Below are positions 27,601 through 35,399 of a stretch of 64,000 bases of DNA, in pieces. The DNA comes from Ignavibacteria bacterium (GTDB taxonomy: Bacteria > Bacteroidota > Ignavibacteria > Tepidaquicellales > Tepidaquicellaceae). A program made the translations under genes and the position numbers. Positions within the stretch are counted from its first letter, which is position 1. Every line of letters begins with the position of its first letter. The stretch lies in the NCBI GenBank assembly GCA_019694675.1, contig JAIBBK010000006.1, positions 1-64,000 on the forward strand, written 5' to 3'. A model generated the notes under the pieces. The model worked only from the letters and a program-made list of their open reading frames with translations, ran no database searches and was not told the origin of the DNA.

Positions 27601-28013
27601 ACATCAATCTTACCAACTGCATAAGGATCGCTGATGCCCCTGACAGTCGCAGTGATAATATCAGGAAACTGTTTTGCGAGGCCTTCTTCCATCATTGAGT
27701 ATCTCTCAACCTGAAATAATGCCATACTCCCGTCGGGAACGGGAAGCTCGATCACCAGCGGATTGGTGACTGCTCTTTCGGTCCTTTCGGCAGGTGCATT
27801 CTTCAGCGCCGCTGTCATAGCCTGAAGGTCAAGCACTGTTGTTTTATATTCCACCGGCGTTATCCTTCTTTCGCCTTTCACAACGAAATCGCCTTCCGAT
27901 ATCCCTGTCCAGAACCTTGCGGCATTCTGCGCAAAGGAAACTTTCGGCAAGCATGAAACAATGCAAACTATTGCCAGCACAAGCGCAAGAATCCTGTAAA
28001 TGTTTTTCGACAT
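24672..28013 (-). CDS. Secreted reprolysin-like zinc metalloprotease with dockerin-like tail
   Basis: 1113 residues. Signal peptide at 1-~28. The propeptide-like N-terminal region is followed by a metzincin domain with zinc site 'HEMGHQFGANH' (H343, E344, H347, H353) and a Cys-containing 'SSCGGGN' loop. Downstream, beta-sandwich segments include an Ig/PKD-like 'PPSVTVPSGG' region, a 'VNWNSSIQQTVTWNVAN' region and a MAM/jelly-roll-like section around residues 770-900. The last ~180 residues form the dockerin-like tail: 'YYVQVKHRNCLETWS', loops 'GEINKDGTIDATD' and 'ADLNGDRFVDATD', terminus 'NFISVIRP'. It is predicted to act outside the cell on unknown proteins. Convergent with the helical paralog at 23116. 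Confidence 0.9.
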   Translation of the reverse strand: MSKNIYRILALVLAIVCIVSCLPKVSFAQNAARFWTGISEGDFVVKGERRITPVEYKTTVLDLQAMTAALKNAPAERTERAVTNPLVIELPVPDGSMALFQVERYSMMEEGLAKQFPDIITATVRGISDPYAVGKIDVTEQGFHAMVLTPNGTFFIDPYSSQEKIVYITYYKSQLKAGDSWECLVNESSSQRELIRELDATGEQLRTYRLACAATGEYTAFHGGTVALGQAAIVTSINRVNGVYEKDVSVRMTLVANNTSIVYTNSSTDPYTNNNGVTMLSQNQTNLDAVIGSGNYDIGHVFSTGGGGVAGLGVVCVGGNKARGVTGSPAPIGDPYDIDYVAHEMGHQFGANHTFNSVTSSCGGGNRNASTAWEPGSASTIMGYAGICGSDDLQPHSDDLFHTGSITEIANYTQSGSGNSCPVTTSTGNTPPSVTVPSGGFTIPVSTPFQLTGSATDVNNPGTLTYIWEEFDLGPSGSPNSPSGNAPIFRSFEPVTTPTRTFPKLSDLLNNTQTIGEILPTYTRSLTFKMTVRDNNPGGGGIGVGTVAFSVSSAAGPFTVTSPNTAVNWNSSIQQTVTWNVANTTASPVSCANVNIKLSVDGGNTYAYTLASNTPNDGSQLVTLPGVNTSTARIRVEAAGNIFFDISNVNFTISNTSLPAISHTPISDQLKSAWPVSVNAAVSSIYPLDSVWVVWYRNSTANTKQFKLINTSGNNYSAAFNSLNSDVVVGDRIYYKIFAQNNSAGHEKDSTVQYNFAIIDNKLCEGFTSTTFPPSGWAFEPSSTYWTRNAVSSYGIGSGSAKFDYWNAAAGTTEILATKIFEASVAGDSLKFDHAYAPYTDGSTDSLEILSSTNGGTTYTTLVRLWGNNVNGTLNTRTALGSAFTPTSAQWATKKYALPAGTNKIRFRARSGYGNNLYVDSVCVVNASSPVPATITLAPQGFYNSSTNQLSAKDTVSIYLRSTSSPYAVVDSAKGILDSVSLAVSVTFANAVTGTYYVQVKHRNCLETWSRSGGESYTRGVAFSYNFTTAATQAFGSNIIQVDASPVRYAVYSGEINKDGTIDATDVAGIDNDAAAFVTGYVLADLNGDRFVDATDALIADNNAANFISVIRP

Positions 28014-28091
28014 TTTGAAAATGGTTTTATTTACTTATGAATATGAGTTGATTTGGCGTGACGGTCGCATGACGCATCAATCACCACAGCG

Positions 28092-28253
28092 TTACGGTTT
28101 GATCATCTTCCGTGAGTAAGTGCCGTCTTTGTTTTCAAGTACCGGCCCTTCAGACTGCCAACCGTGTTCAACAAGATCCGACTCTTTCTTTTTTAGTTCG
28201 TCAAGATCGTTGCCTGTTGCAAATGTTACTTCAGAAGGAGCTTTATCTTCCAT
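28092..28253 (-). CDS. Small protein, DUF1737-like (53 aa)
   Basis: A 53-codon frame starting ATG at 28253 and ending TAA at 28092-28094, in a 338-nt gap between two secreted-protein genes on the same strand. The product contains 'DLDELKKKESDLVEHGW' and 'ENKDGTYSRKMIKP'. The pattern of a charged helix, 'GW', a Gly turn and a 'Y.....M' strand resembles the small DUF1737 domain. No Shine-Dalgarno sequence is visible. The coding call rests on codon-like composition and that resemblance only. Confidence 0.5.
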   Translation of the reverse strand: MEDKAPSEVTFATGNDLDELKKKESDLVEHGWQSEGPVLENKDGTYSRKMIKP

Positions 28254-28351
28254 GATCAGGAGTTAAGGTTACAGAATCACGATCACATTGATCGCGGTTT
28301 ACAATAATCGGTTGGCTTAATCAAATTCCGTTCTTTCCGGAACCTGCAAGG

Positions 28352-29920
28352 TCACTTTACAAGAACCATTTTCAGAGTTTCGCCAATCTCTCCTCTCGAG
28401 CCGGCAGAAAGTTTGCAGTAATAAACACCCGAAGGGAGATTGCCCGCGTCCCACTGCACTTCATACTTTCCGGGCTGCAGTATGCTGTCCACCAGAACTG
28501 CAACCTGCCTGCCGCTAAGGTCCATCACTTTGACGGTTACTTCGGACTTGTCAAAGCCGGCAGGTATTCCGAACCTTACTTTAGTAGAACTGTTGAACGG
28601 ATTGGGATAATTTTCAAACAGTCTGTAATTATCCGGTACGTCGCCGGAGATCTTTATCACGCCGGTCGGAAAATCTACGATGGCGGTATAAATGCTCATG
28701 CTTCCGCTCAGTCTTGCCCATATCGGTCTTACCTTTCCGGCATGCGCCGTCACGTTTGTATAATCCCCGAAGAATGTACCTGAGGTTGGAGTGAAGGGAG
28801 ATTCACTGACCTTGAAATTTGTAAATGTCTCGCCGCCGTCCGTTGACTTTGCCATATAGACATCCGTCTGATTGCCGGTATAATTTCTCCTGTCATAGAA
28901 TACAAAGTACAGATGCCCGGTAACCTGATCTATAGTCATCCATGTGAAGAACTGTTGTTTGCCGGGCGGATCATCATTCACTCTCCTGACGGTACTCCAT
29001 GTGTTGCCCCCGTCTGTTGACTTTATGAGCCATACATCTGTGTCGAGCGTTCCGTTTCGCTGATCTGTCCAGTTAATGTAGATCGTACCCCTGTGCGGGC
29101 CGTTAGAAACGTCACATGCAGTTACAGGCAAACCGTTTGCCCTGTAGATTCCCGGAATTGAATAGTCCCAGCCGCCGGGTTGTGTTGTTACAAACTTGTC
29201 GTCAGGCAGCCATGTAATTCCACCGTCAGTTGATTTGTCGAAAATCAGTCCGAGAGGACCCGACCATGATGTGTAAATATCGCCGTTCGGACCTGTGCAC
29301 GGGACCGCACCTTCCACTGTCTTATCTTCGTCAACACAGTCGCCTGCGATCTTATTGATCCTCAGCGCCTGGCTCCATGAAGCACCCGCATCTGTTGATC
29401 TTGAAAAAAGAATGACCGAGCTGTCAGTGGGAGATGAACTTCCGTAGCGGTCAAACTGCGTCCACGTCATGTAGATGTTGTTGTTTCTTCTGTCAACGCA
29501 TAGCCATTCTTTGTCCTGCTGTTTGGGCGGAATGTATCCTGCAAAAGCTCCGTCGTTCCATGTTGCTCCGCCTTTTGTTGACTTCTGCACGACGATCCTG
29601 TCTATGAAATAACTTCCTGACGGATTAGTGAGATGGCCGTAGTAGAAATGCCCGTTCGTATCAACTGTGATCGAGGGATCTCCCCAGACACTGTATGAAG
29701 AAGTCAGCGTGGCTTTTGTCCAGTTATATCCGCCGTTGGTTGAATAGTAATAGAAGTTCAGATTCGATCCGGCGACTATTATGTTAGGATTTTTCGGATC
29801 CATGCAAATAGCCGGTTCGTTCGGAGATCCGGTGGACGTTACAAGAATGTTCTGGTATTGAGAAAGCGCAACTGAAGAGAAGAGGATAGTTGCCGCAAAG
29901 ATCGAAAGAAGTGTTTTCAT
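28352..29920 (-). CDS. Secreted Asp-box (BNR/sialidase-like) protein with NPFNP-type sorting tail
   Basis: 522 residues. Signal peptide 1-~20 ('LLSIFAATILFSSVALSQ'). At least six Asp-box motifs ('YYSTNGGYNWTKA', 'FSRSTDAGASWSQ', 'IKSTDGGNTWST', 'AKSTDGGETFTN') define a beta-propeller. No catalytic sialidase Arg triad was established. The C-terminus carries 'ENYPNPFNSSTKVRFGIP', 'MDLSGRQVAVL' and 'LPSGVYYCKL', ending 'MVLVK', so it is probably exported by type IX secretion or anchored by that tail. It lies 20 nt downstream of the M61 peptidase and is likely co-transcribed with it. Confidence 0.87.
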   Translation of the reverse strand: MKTLLSIFAATILFSSVALSQYQNILVTSTGSPNEPAICMDPKNPNIIVAGSNLNFYYYSTNGGYNWTKATLTSSYSVWGDPSITVDTNGHFYYGHLTNPSGSYFIDRIVVQKSTKGGATWNDGAFAGYIPPKQQDKEWLCVDRRNNNIYMTWTQFDRYGSSSPTDSSVILFSRSTDAGASWSQALRINKIAGDCVDEDKTVEGAVPCTGPNGDIYTSWSGPLGLIFDKSTDGGITWLPDDKFVTTQPGGWDYSIPGIYRANGLPVTACDVSNGPHRGTIYINWTDQRNGTLDTDVWLIKSTDGGNTWSTVRRVNDDPPGKQQFFTWMTIDQVTGHLYFVFYDRRNYTGNQTDVYMAKSTDGGETFTNFKVSESPFTPTSGTFFGDYTNVTAHAGKVRPIWARLSGSMSIYTAIVDFPTGVIKISGDVPDNYRLFENYPNPFNSSTKVRFGIPAGFDKSEVTVKVMDLSGRQVAVLVDSILQPGKYEVQWDAGNLPSGVYYCKLSAGSRGEIGETLKMVLVK

Positions 29921-29940
29921 TTTTAGTCAGATTGAAATGC

Positions 29941-31662
29941 TCAGCCCCGGAGCCACTTGTCAAGCAGTTTGCTTTCTTTGGGAGAAAGCGCAGGTTTCAG
30001 TGACAAACTGAATTTCGGCAACGGAGCTTTCAGAATTACTTTGATTAATTTAGTCATCCCCTTCCTCGCAGTCAGTACATTAATTTCATCACCTTTCTTT
30101 TTCCCTGACAGGATCTTTTTCATCAACTCTTCATCCACCCTGTAACCGTCTATTGCAATGATCTCATCTCCTGAAGACAATCCCGCCGAATATCCCGACC
30201 CTCCTTCAAAGAGCTTTGTGATCAACAGTCTTCCGTTCTCTGACTTTGTTTCGGCATCGAGGGAGCATGATGCATGTTCATTTACATCTTTGACGGCTAT
30301 GCCGCATTTTGAAAGATATTGCCGGATCGGAATTTCATCCGTTCCGTCAAGGTACTTTTTCCAGAATGCGTTAAGGTTCTTCCCGCAAACCGACTCTGCT
30401 ATCTCCTTCACCCTGTCTTCCGTATAACCAACTGCCGGGTTTTCAAGATAGTCCTTATACAACTGCTTCATAACATCATCCAGAGACTTCCTGCAATCTG
30501 TAGAGGTCATGATCTCGATGTTCAGCAGTGCGGCCACCAGCGCGCCCTTTGTATAGTAGGATATTTGTGTGTTGTTTGAGTTCTCGTCCTTTTTATAGAA
30601 CTTGATCCATGTATCGAAGCTCGACTCTCTCAATGCCTGCCGGAACCTGCCTGTGAATCTCATGATGTCATTGTATTCATGCCCGAGCATCTCAAGGTAC
30701 TCTTCAGGGGATATCAGTCCGGCCCGGACAAGGAACACATTGTCGTAGTAGCTTGTCCAGCCCTCAGCTATCCAGAGACTTTGAGTGTAATTCTCCTTGT
30801 CATAATCAAACGGCCCGAGAGCAACAGGCCTGATCCTCTTCACATTCCACAAATGAAAATACTCATGACTTACCAGCCCGAGAAATTTTCTGTATGCTTT
30901 GGCATCAGTAAAATTCAGTCTTGGAAACTGCACTACAAAAGAATTGAGATGCTCGAGTCCGCCGCCGCCCTTTTCAACAAGGTGAACAATGTATGTGTAG
31001 TGCTTGTAAGGGATAGTGTTTCCGAAGAACCTGATCTGAGTTTCCGCGATCTTCCTGAAATCGCTTACAAGCTGTCCGGAGTCATAGTTGCCGGTACCCG
31101 TGATGCATATCCTGTGCGGAATGTTCCTGATATTGAATTCCAGGACATTGTGATTGCCTATCTCAAGAGGACAATCAATGAACTCGTCATAGTTTGCTGC
31201 GCTGAATCTGTTCGAGCCGGCCTTCTCAAGTCCCGTGGAAATCTTGTGCCAGCTTTTCGGAAGTTCAACCGAAAGCGCACAGGGGAGATGCTGACGGCCT
31301 CTTACAAACATGAATACTCCTGATGAGTTCAGGAATGCATGCGATTCATTCACTTCGCTTGTGCGCACAGTAAGCTCATTGCAGTAAACTCTGTAAGCGA
31401 AGGTTATGCTGTCCGAATTGCCCGGCTCAACTCTCCAGGTATTCTTGGAAATCTTCTCTATGCGTTTTGAAACACCTGACGAGCTTGCAGAGACATTGTG
31501 TATTTTGCCGGCATAGTCTCTGACAAGATACGAACCCGGAGTCCATACCGGCATTGAAAAGAAGACAGGTTCATCTGGAACGCAGTTCACTTCGATAATT
31601 ACATCGCAGTAATGGTCAATTGCATCGCTGAAGGAGATCCGGTAGTTTATCAGGTTCTTCAT
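29941..31662 (-). CDS. M61 family peptidase with PDZ domain
   Basis: Glycyl-aminopeptidase-like metallopeptidase, 573 residues from ATG 31662. The open frame reaches 31716, but ATG 31662 (MKNLINYRISF) matches the family N-terminus. Features: N-terminal beta domain with 'MPVWTPGSYLVRDYAG', zinc site 'SHEYFHLWNVKR' (H266, E267, H270) and 'WIAEGWTSYYD' (third ligand E300). A C-terminal PDZ domain (~475-550) contains 'GYSAGLSSGDEIIAIDGYRV'. No signal peptide is seen, so it is probably cytoplasmic. Upstream is the EIIA gene (81 nt), downstream the Asp-box protein (20 nt). Confidence 0.9.
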   Translation of the reverse strand: MKNLINYRISFSDAIDHYCDVIIEVNCVPDEPVFFSMPVWTPGSYLVRDYAGKIHNVSASSSGVSKRIEKISKNTWRVEPGNSDSITFAYRVYCNELTVRTSEVNESHAFLNSSGVFMFVRGRQHLPCALSVELPKSWHKISTGLEKAGSNRFSAANYDEFIDCPLEIGNHNVLEFNIRNIPHRICITGTGNYDSGQLVSDFRKIAETQIRFFGNTIPYKHYTYIVHLVEKGGGGLEHLNSFVVQFPRLNFTDAKAYRKFLGLVSHEYFHLWNVKRIRPVALGPFDYDKENYTQSLWIAEGWTSYYDNVFLVRAGLISPEEYLEMLGHEYNDIMRFTGRFRQALRESSFDTWIKFYKKDENSNNTQISYYTKGALVAALLNIEIMTSTDCRKSLDDVMKQLYKDYLENPAVGYTEDRVKEIAESVCGKNLNAFWKKYLDGTDEIPIRQYLSKCGIAVKDVNEHASCSLDAETKSENGRLLITKLFEGGSGYSAGLSSGDEIIAIDGYRVDEELMKKILSGKKKGDEINVLTARKGMTKLIKVILKAPLPKFSLSLKPALSPKESKLLDKWLRG

Positions 31663-31743
31663 AAGTGAATTTTCAGAGATTTGGTTGCCAAACTTTCGTG
31701 AGGTGCCCGTTAGCATAGATGAGAAAGAGAGCTTGAAGTGCTG

Positions 31744-32214
31744 TTACGATTCTGATGCCGCCTGTTCTTCCTGCCTGAACATATTAAGAACTTCGGACGG
31801 GCTCTTCGCTTCATCGAGCTGTTCACGAAATTCCTCTTTGTTCATCATTCTGGAGATCTTGCTCAGGAGTTTGATATGCGCATTCAGAAGACTTTCCTTT
31901 CCAACCACAAGAAAAACATATTTGACCGGCTCAAGGTCAATAGAATCAAAATCAACCGGTGTCTTAAGTATTGCAAAGGCGGCAACAATGTCCTTGATTT
32001 CATCGGTCTTTCCGTGCGGAATGGCAAATCCTTTTCCAACCCCTGTTGACACAAGCTTTTCCCTTTCCAAAACACATTCCTTGACCTTCACCTTGTTTGT
32101 CATATTGCCCGAAGACGAGGCAAGCTCGATCATCTTTTCAATCACTTCATACTTATCGGCGGCTTCGAGACCGGTTGCGATAAGCTTTTCATTCAGTATT
32201 TCACTTACTTTCAT
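31744..32214 (-). CDS. PTS EIIA domain protein (PtsN/fructose type)
   Basis: 156 residues, single EIIA type-2 domain. The phosphorylatable His is H67 in 'GVGKGFAIPHGKTDEI'. Also seen: 'DPVKYVFLVVG'-like strand ('LEPVKYVFLVVGKE') and a C-terminal helix with a Glu-rich tail. No permease or EI/HPr is in the window, so a regulatory role like nitrogen-PTS PtsN is more likely than sugar uptake. It follows the nucleotidyltransferase fusion by 42 nt. Confidence 0.87.
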   Translation of the reverse strand: MKVSEILNEKLIATGLEAADKYEVIEKMIELASSSGNMTNKVKVKECVLEREKLVSTGVGKGFAIPHGKTDEIKDIVAAFAILKTPVDFDSIDLEPVKYVFLVVGKESLLNAHIKLLSKISRMMNKEEFREQLDEAKSPSEVLNMFRQEEQAASES

Positions 32215-32256
32215 ATATAAAGCAATAGTTGTTTTTTCACTGATTAAAAAAGAGGT

Positions 32257-34698
32257 TCAATCTTCACTCAGGTATCCTTTGACCATCATCTTGAATTCCT
32301 TCATTACCTTTGCCGTCCGTGCCTTTGTGCGCGACTCAACATTCAGATGGACAAGGTTTCTGTCCTTGTCCGGAAAACAAAGCACTGTCGTATCCTTATC
32401 AAGGAAGATCTTGACGCCGTCTATGAGCTCCTGCGGATATTCCATTGTGCTCTCCATGAACCTCCTCATCACGGTTCCCTTCTCCTCCCTTGTGCAGGCA
32501 ATGTTCTCCTTAAGCAAATGAAGTTTAGGAGTGTTGCTGTCAAGCTCGTCTATGGAATAGCCTGATTTTGCGACAAGCTCAAGGATCTTTGCGACTGTGA
32601 ACATTCCGTCTGTTGCATATAGAAATTCCGGGAACAGAAATCCTCCGAACACACCGCCTACAAATCCCACATCCTTGTCGTCGCAGGCCATCATCATTGC
32701 GTAGTGAGTATCCTTGACCCGCATAACCTCGGTGCCGAACTCCCTTGCGACAAGGTCAACTTCTCCCGTAGCCCTCACCGGAACGGCTATCTTCTTTACA
32801 TGCCGGTTAACAATGAGAAACATCTTAAGCACGAGCGTAAGAAATCTTTCGCCGCTGAACACATTTCTGTGAGGAGTAACAAGCCATATCTTCTCACCGC
32901 CGGCATCTATCATGAATCCGATCTCGTACTGAAGAGACTTTACAACATCATAAAAATTCTTCTGTGATTTGTGAAACTCCTCTTCTGTCCTTGTGATCTT
33001 CTCCTTGTCAAGATGAGCAGACAGTGAGACAATGTCCATATTGAACTCACCGAGAATTGACGGGAAGATCGTTGACGCAATGCCGTAGGAATAATCTATG
33101 ACAATCTTGAACTTCTTCTTGCGTATCGCCTGAACATCAAGGCAGGCAAGAAAATGCTTTGTGTATTTTTCATTGGCGCGCTCCAGGTATCTGAATGAAC
33201 CAACCTTGTCAAAGTCTGCGCGCTTGTATTCCTCGCTGAAAAAGAGCCTTTCGACTGATTTGGTCTTATTTCCCGAGAGGTCCCTTCCGTCCTTATCAAA
33301 GAAGATTATGTCAGTTGATCTCTTGTCGAATGGAGACTTGCGCACAAAAACGCCGCCGTCACCTTCACCGCTCTTAAGCTCCTGCCGGAGGATCGGAATC
33401 GGCGTCACCTGCGAGTCAATGATGTTTGCACCTGCAGACATTATCCCGGAGGAGATGGAGCGCTTGATCATGTTGGAAATGTAGTCGCTGTCCCTCGCAA
33501 TTATAATGTTCTTTCCCTGCCCGACAAAAGCACCGTAAACAGATCCGAGTTTGGCGCCAAACTCCGGATTTATCTGAAGATTTGAAAGTCCCGTTATCCT
33601 TGCATCAGTGAAAAGGTCACTGAAGAAGAGGTCATCATAAATCACACTGCGTGTGATCTTCTCATTACTGTCTATTTTCTTATTGTCCCAGATCTTGATG
33701 CTGGAACTAACGAAGACATTGTTTTTGATATTACAATTGTCACCAATGAACACATAATCATTAATGCGTGTGTTTCTCCCGATACTGCAGTTTCGTCCGA
33801 CAACATCCAGAATCAGCCTTGAATCCTTTCCCACAGATACATTGTCCCAGAGCACGCAGTTCTTCACAACAGCACCGGCTTCCAACTTCACACCGTTTCC
33901 AATGACACTGCCTTCGATTACGGCATCCTTGTCAATATTTGCTTTCGGGCTTACACAGCTGCCAGTTTTACCGTAAGATTCAAAATGTTCAAGCTTTCCT
34001 CTCAGCGCATCCATATTTGCATCAATATACTCTTCGAGGTTGCCGACATCTCTCCAGTAACCGGGAGTCTTGAATCCGTAGATCGGGATCTTCTGTTTCA
34101 GGAGGGACGGAAAAAGGTCCTTTGAAAAATCAAAGCTTTCACCTGCCGGAATATATTTGAAAATGTCTTTTCGGAAGAAGTATATCCCAGTATTGATCGT
34201 ATCCGAGAAGACTTCGGATGCAGAAGGTTTTTCAAGAAACCTGACAATTCGTTGTTTAGCATCTGTAAGCACTATGCCGAACTGCAGCGGATTCTTTGAG
34301 CTGTACAGGGAGATAGTTGCGACAGTATCCTTCATCTTATGAAAAGATGCGATTGAAGAAAGGTTGAAATCGGTCAGCACGTCTCCGCTGATGACGATGA
34401 AGTTGTCATCTATGAACTTTTCTGAAAGCTTGACAGCACCGGCCGTTCCGTAATCTTCATCCGGAACCACATACCTTATCTTCACGCCGAATTTTCTTCC
34501 GTCCCCGAAATAGTCCCTTATCTTATCCGGCATAAAAAAAAGAAGCACGACATAATCCTTTATGCCATGCATCTTAAGTAAACCAATTATGTGCTCAAGA
34601 ATAGGCTTATTCAGAATCGGTACCATCGGTTTCGGTATATTGTTCGTCAAAGGCCTGAGCCTTGTACCGAAACCACCAGCCATTATTACAGCCTGCAT
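32257..34698 (-). CDS. Sugar-1-phosphate nucleotidyltransferase fused to a degenerate phosphomannomutase domain
   Basis: 813 residues. Residues 1-~235 are a complete nucleotidyltransferase ('MAGGFGTRLRPLTNNIPKPM', 'DYGTAGAVKL', 'VISGDVLTD'), ~245-370 hexapeptide left-handed beta-helix repeats, ~380-813 a phosphohexomutase fold. In the last part the catalytic Ser loop (~449-456, RKSPFDK), metal loop (598-603, DAGGEK for DGDADR), sugar loop (681-686, GGVFGG for GGExSG) and phosphate loop (775-781) all lack the active residues. Known fusions annotated as mannose-1-phosphate guanylyltransferase/phosphomannomutase share this architecture. GDP-mannose or another NDP-sugar is the probable product; mutase activity is unlikely. 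Confidence 0.88.
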   Translation of the reverse strand: MQAVIMAGGFGTRLRPLTNNIPKPMVPILNKPILEHIIGLLKMHGIKDYVVLLFFMPDKIRDYFGDGRKFGVKIRYVVPDEDYGTAGAVKLSEKFIDDNFIVISGDVLTDFNLSSIASFHKMKDTVATISLYSSKNPLQFGIVLTDAKQRIVRFLEKPSASEVFSDTINTGIYFFRKDIFKYIPAGESFDFSKDLFPSLLKQKIPIYGFKTPGYWRDVGNLEEYIDANMDALRGKLEHFESYGKTGSCVSPKANIDKDAVIEGSVIGNGVKLEAGAVVKNCVLWDNVSVGKDSRLILDVVGRNCSIGRNTRINDYVFIGDNCNIKNNVFVSSSIKIWDNKKIDSNEKITRSVIYDDLFFSDLFTDARITGLSNLQINPEFGAKLGSVYGAFVGQGKNIIIARDSDYISNMIKRSISSGIMSAGANIIDSQVTPIPILRQELKSGEGDGGVFVRKSPFDKRSTDIIFFDKDGRDLSGNKTKSVERLFFSEEYKRADFDKVGSFRYLERANEKYTKHFLACLDVQAIRKKKFKIVIDYSYGIASTIFPSILGEFNMDIVSLSAHLDKEKITRTEEEFHKSQKNFYDVVKSLQYEIGFMIDAGGEKIWLVTPHRNVFSGERFLTLVLKMFLIVNRHVKKIAVPVRATGEVDLVAREFGTEVMRVKDTHYAMMMACDDKDVGFVGGVFGGFLFPEFLYATDGMFTVAKILELVAKSGYSIDELDSNTPKLHLLKENIACTREEKGTVMRRFMESTMEYPQELIDGVKIFLDKDTTVLCFPDKDRNLVHLNVESRTKARTAKVMKEFKMMVKGYLSED

Positions 34699-34724
34699 GA
34701 AGTATCAGCTATGGCAGAAGAATC

Positions 34725-35333
34725 TTACTTCTTCTCAAATTTGAAGTTCACGTCCGGAGCTTTTTCTGATCCCGGTGTGGACTTGAAGTACTCTTTCTCC
34801 TTGAATCCGAATATCTTAGCCATTATCAGCGACGGGAAGCTTCTGACTTCAGTATTATATGCCTGAACAGCTTCATTGAATCTTCTTCTTTCGGTTGATA
34901 TCCTGTTTTCTGTTCCTTCCAGCTGTGACTGCAGATTCAGAAAATTTTCGTTAGACCTTAGCTGAGGATAGTTTTCAGATACAACAAGCAATCTTGAAAG
35001 TGCGCTTGAAAGCTGATCCTGAGCCTGCTGATATGCCTGGAACTTCTGCGGATCGCTGAGGTCTTCAGCTGAAAGCTTCACCTGACCAACACGGCTTCTG
35101 GCTTCCGTAACTTCAGTAAGGACAGACTTCTCAAAATCCGCCGCACCCTGAACAGTGCTGACAAGATTCGGTATAAGATCTGATCTTCTTTGATACTGGT
35201 TTTCTACCTGAGACCAGGCCGAATTCACAGTTTCCTGCAGGGATACGAGTGTGTTGTAACCGCAACCGTAGAAGACTGAAGAGAACAGGATCAGCGCGGA
35301 CAGAACGGAGAACCTTCTGAAAAAAGTATTCAT
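34725..35333 (-). CDS. lemA: LemA family protein
   Basis: 202 residues. N-terminal hydrophobic segment (residues ~8-24) ending 'VFYGCGYN', which could be a lipobox-type signal. The long helical domain includes 'LVSLQETVNSAWSQVENQYQ', 'RRSDLIPNLVSTVQG', 'ARSRVGQVKL' and 'SFPSLIMAKIFGFKEKEYF', all typical of LemA. The role of LemA proteins is poorly defined (membrane-associated, sometimes linked to stress). It lies 26 nt upstream of the nucleotidyltransferase fusion on the same strand. Confidence 0.92.
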   Translation of the reverse strand: MNTFFRRFSVLSALILFSSVFYGCGYNTLVSLQETVNSAWSQVENQYQRRSDLIPNLVSTVQGAADFEKSVLTEVTEARSRVGQVKLSAEDLSDPQKFQAYQQAQDQLSSALSRLLVVSENYPQLRSNENFLNLQSQLEGTENRISTERRRFNEAVQAYNTEVRSFPSLIMAKIFGFKEKEYFKSTPGSEKAPDVNFKFEKK

Positions 35334-35399
35334 AAGAGTGTTAGTGATTTGTAGAATAGCTTATTGCAAAATAAACGAAGAGCCCTATAATTACAATTC

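Noticed and set aside
25145..27622. Long open frames on both strands inside the 24672 metalloprotease gene (e.g. 26772-27215 plus)
   Set aside because: They are shadows of the real gene; composition is Ser/Arg/Cys-rich without recognisable motifs or start signals.
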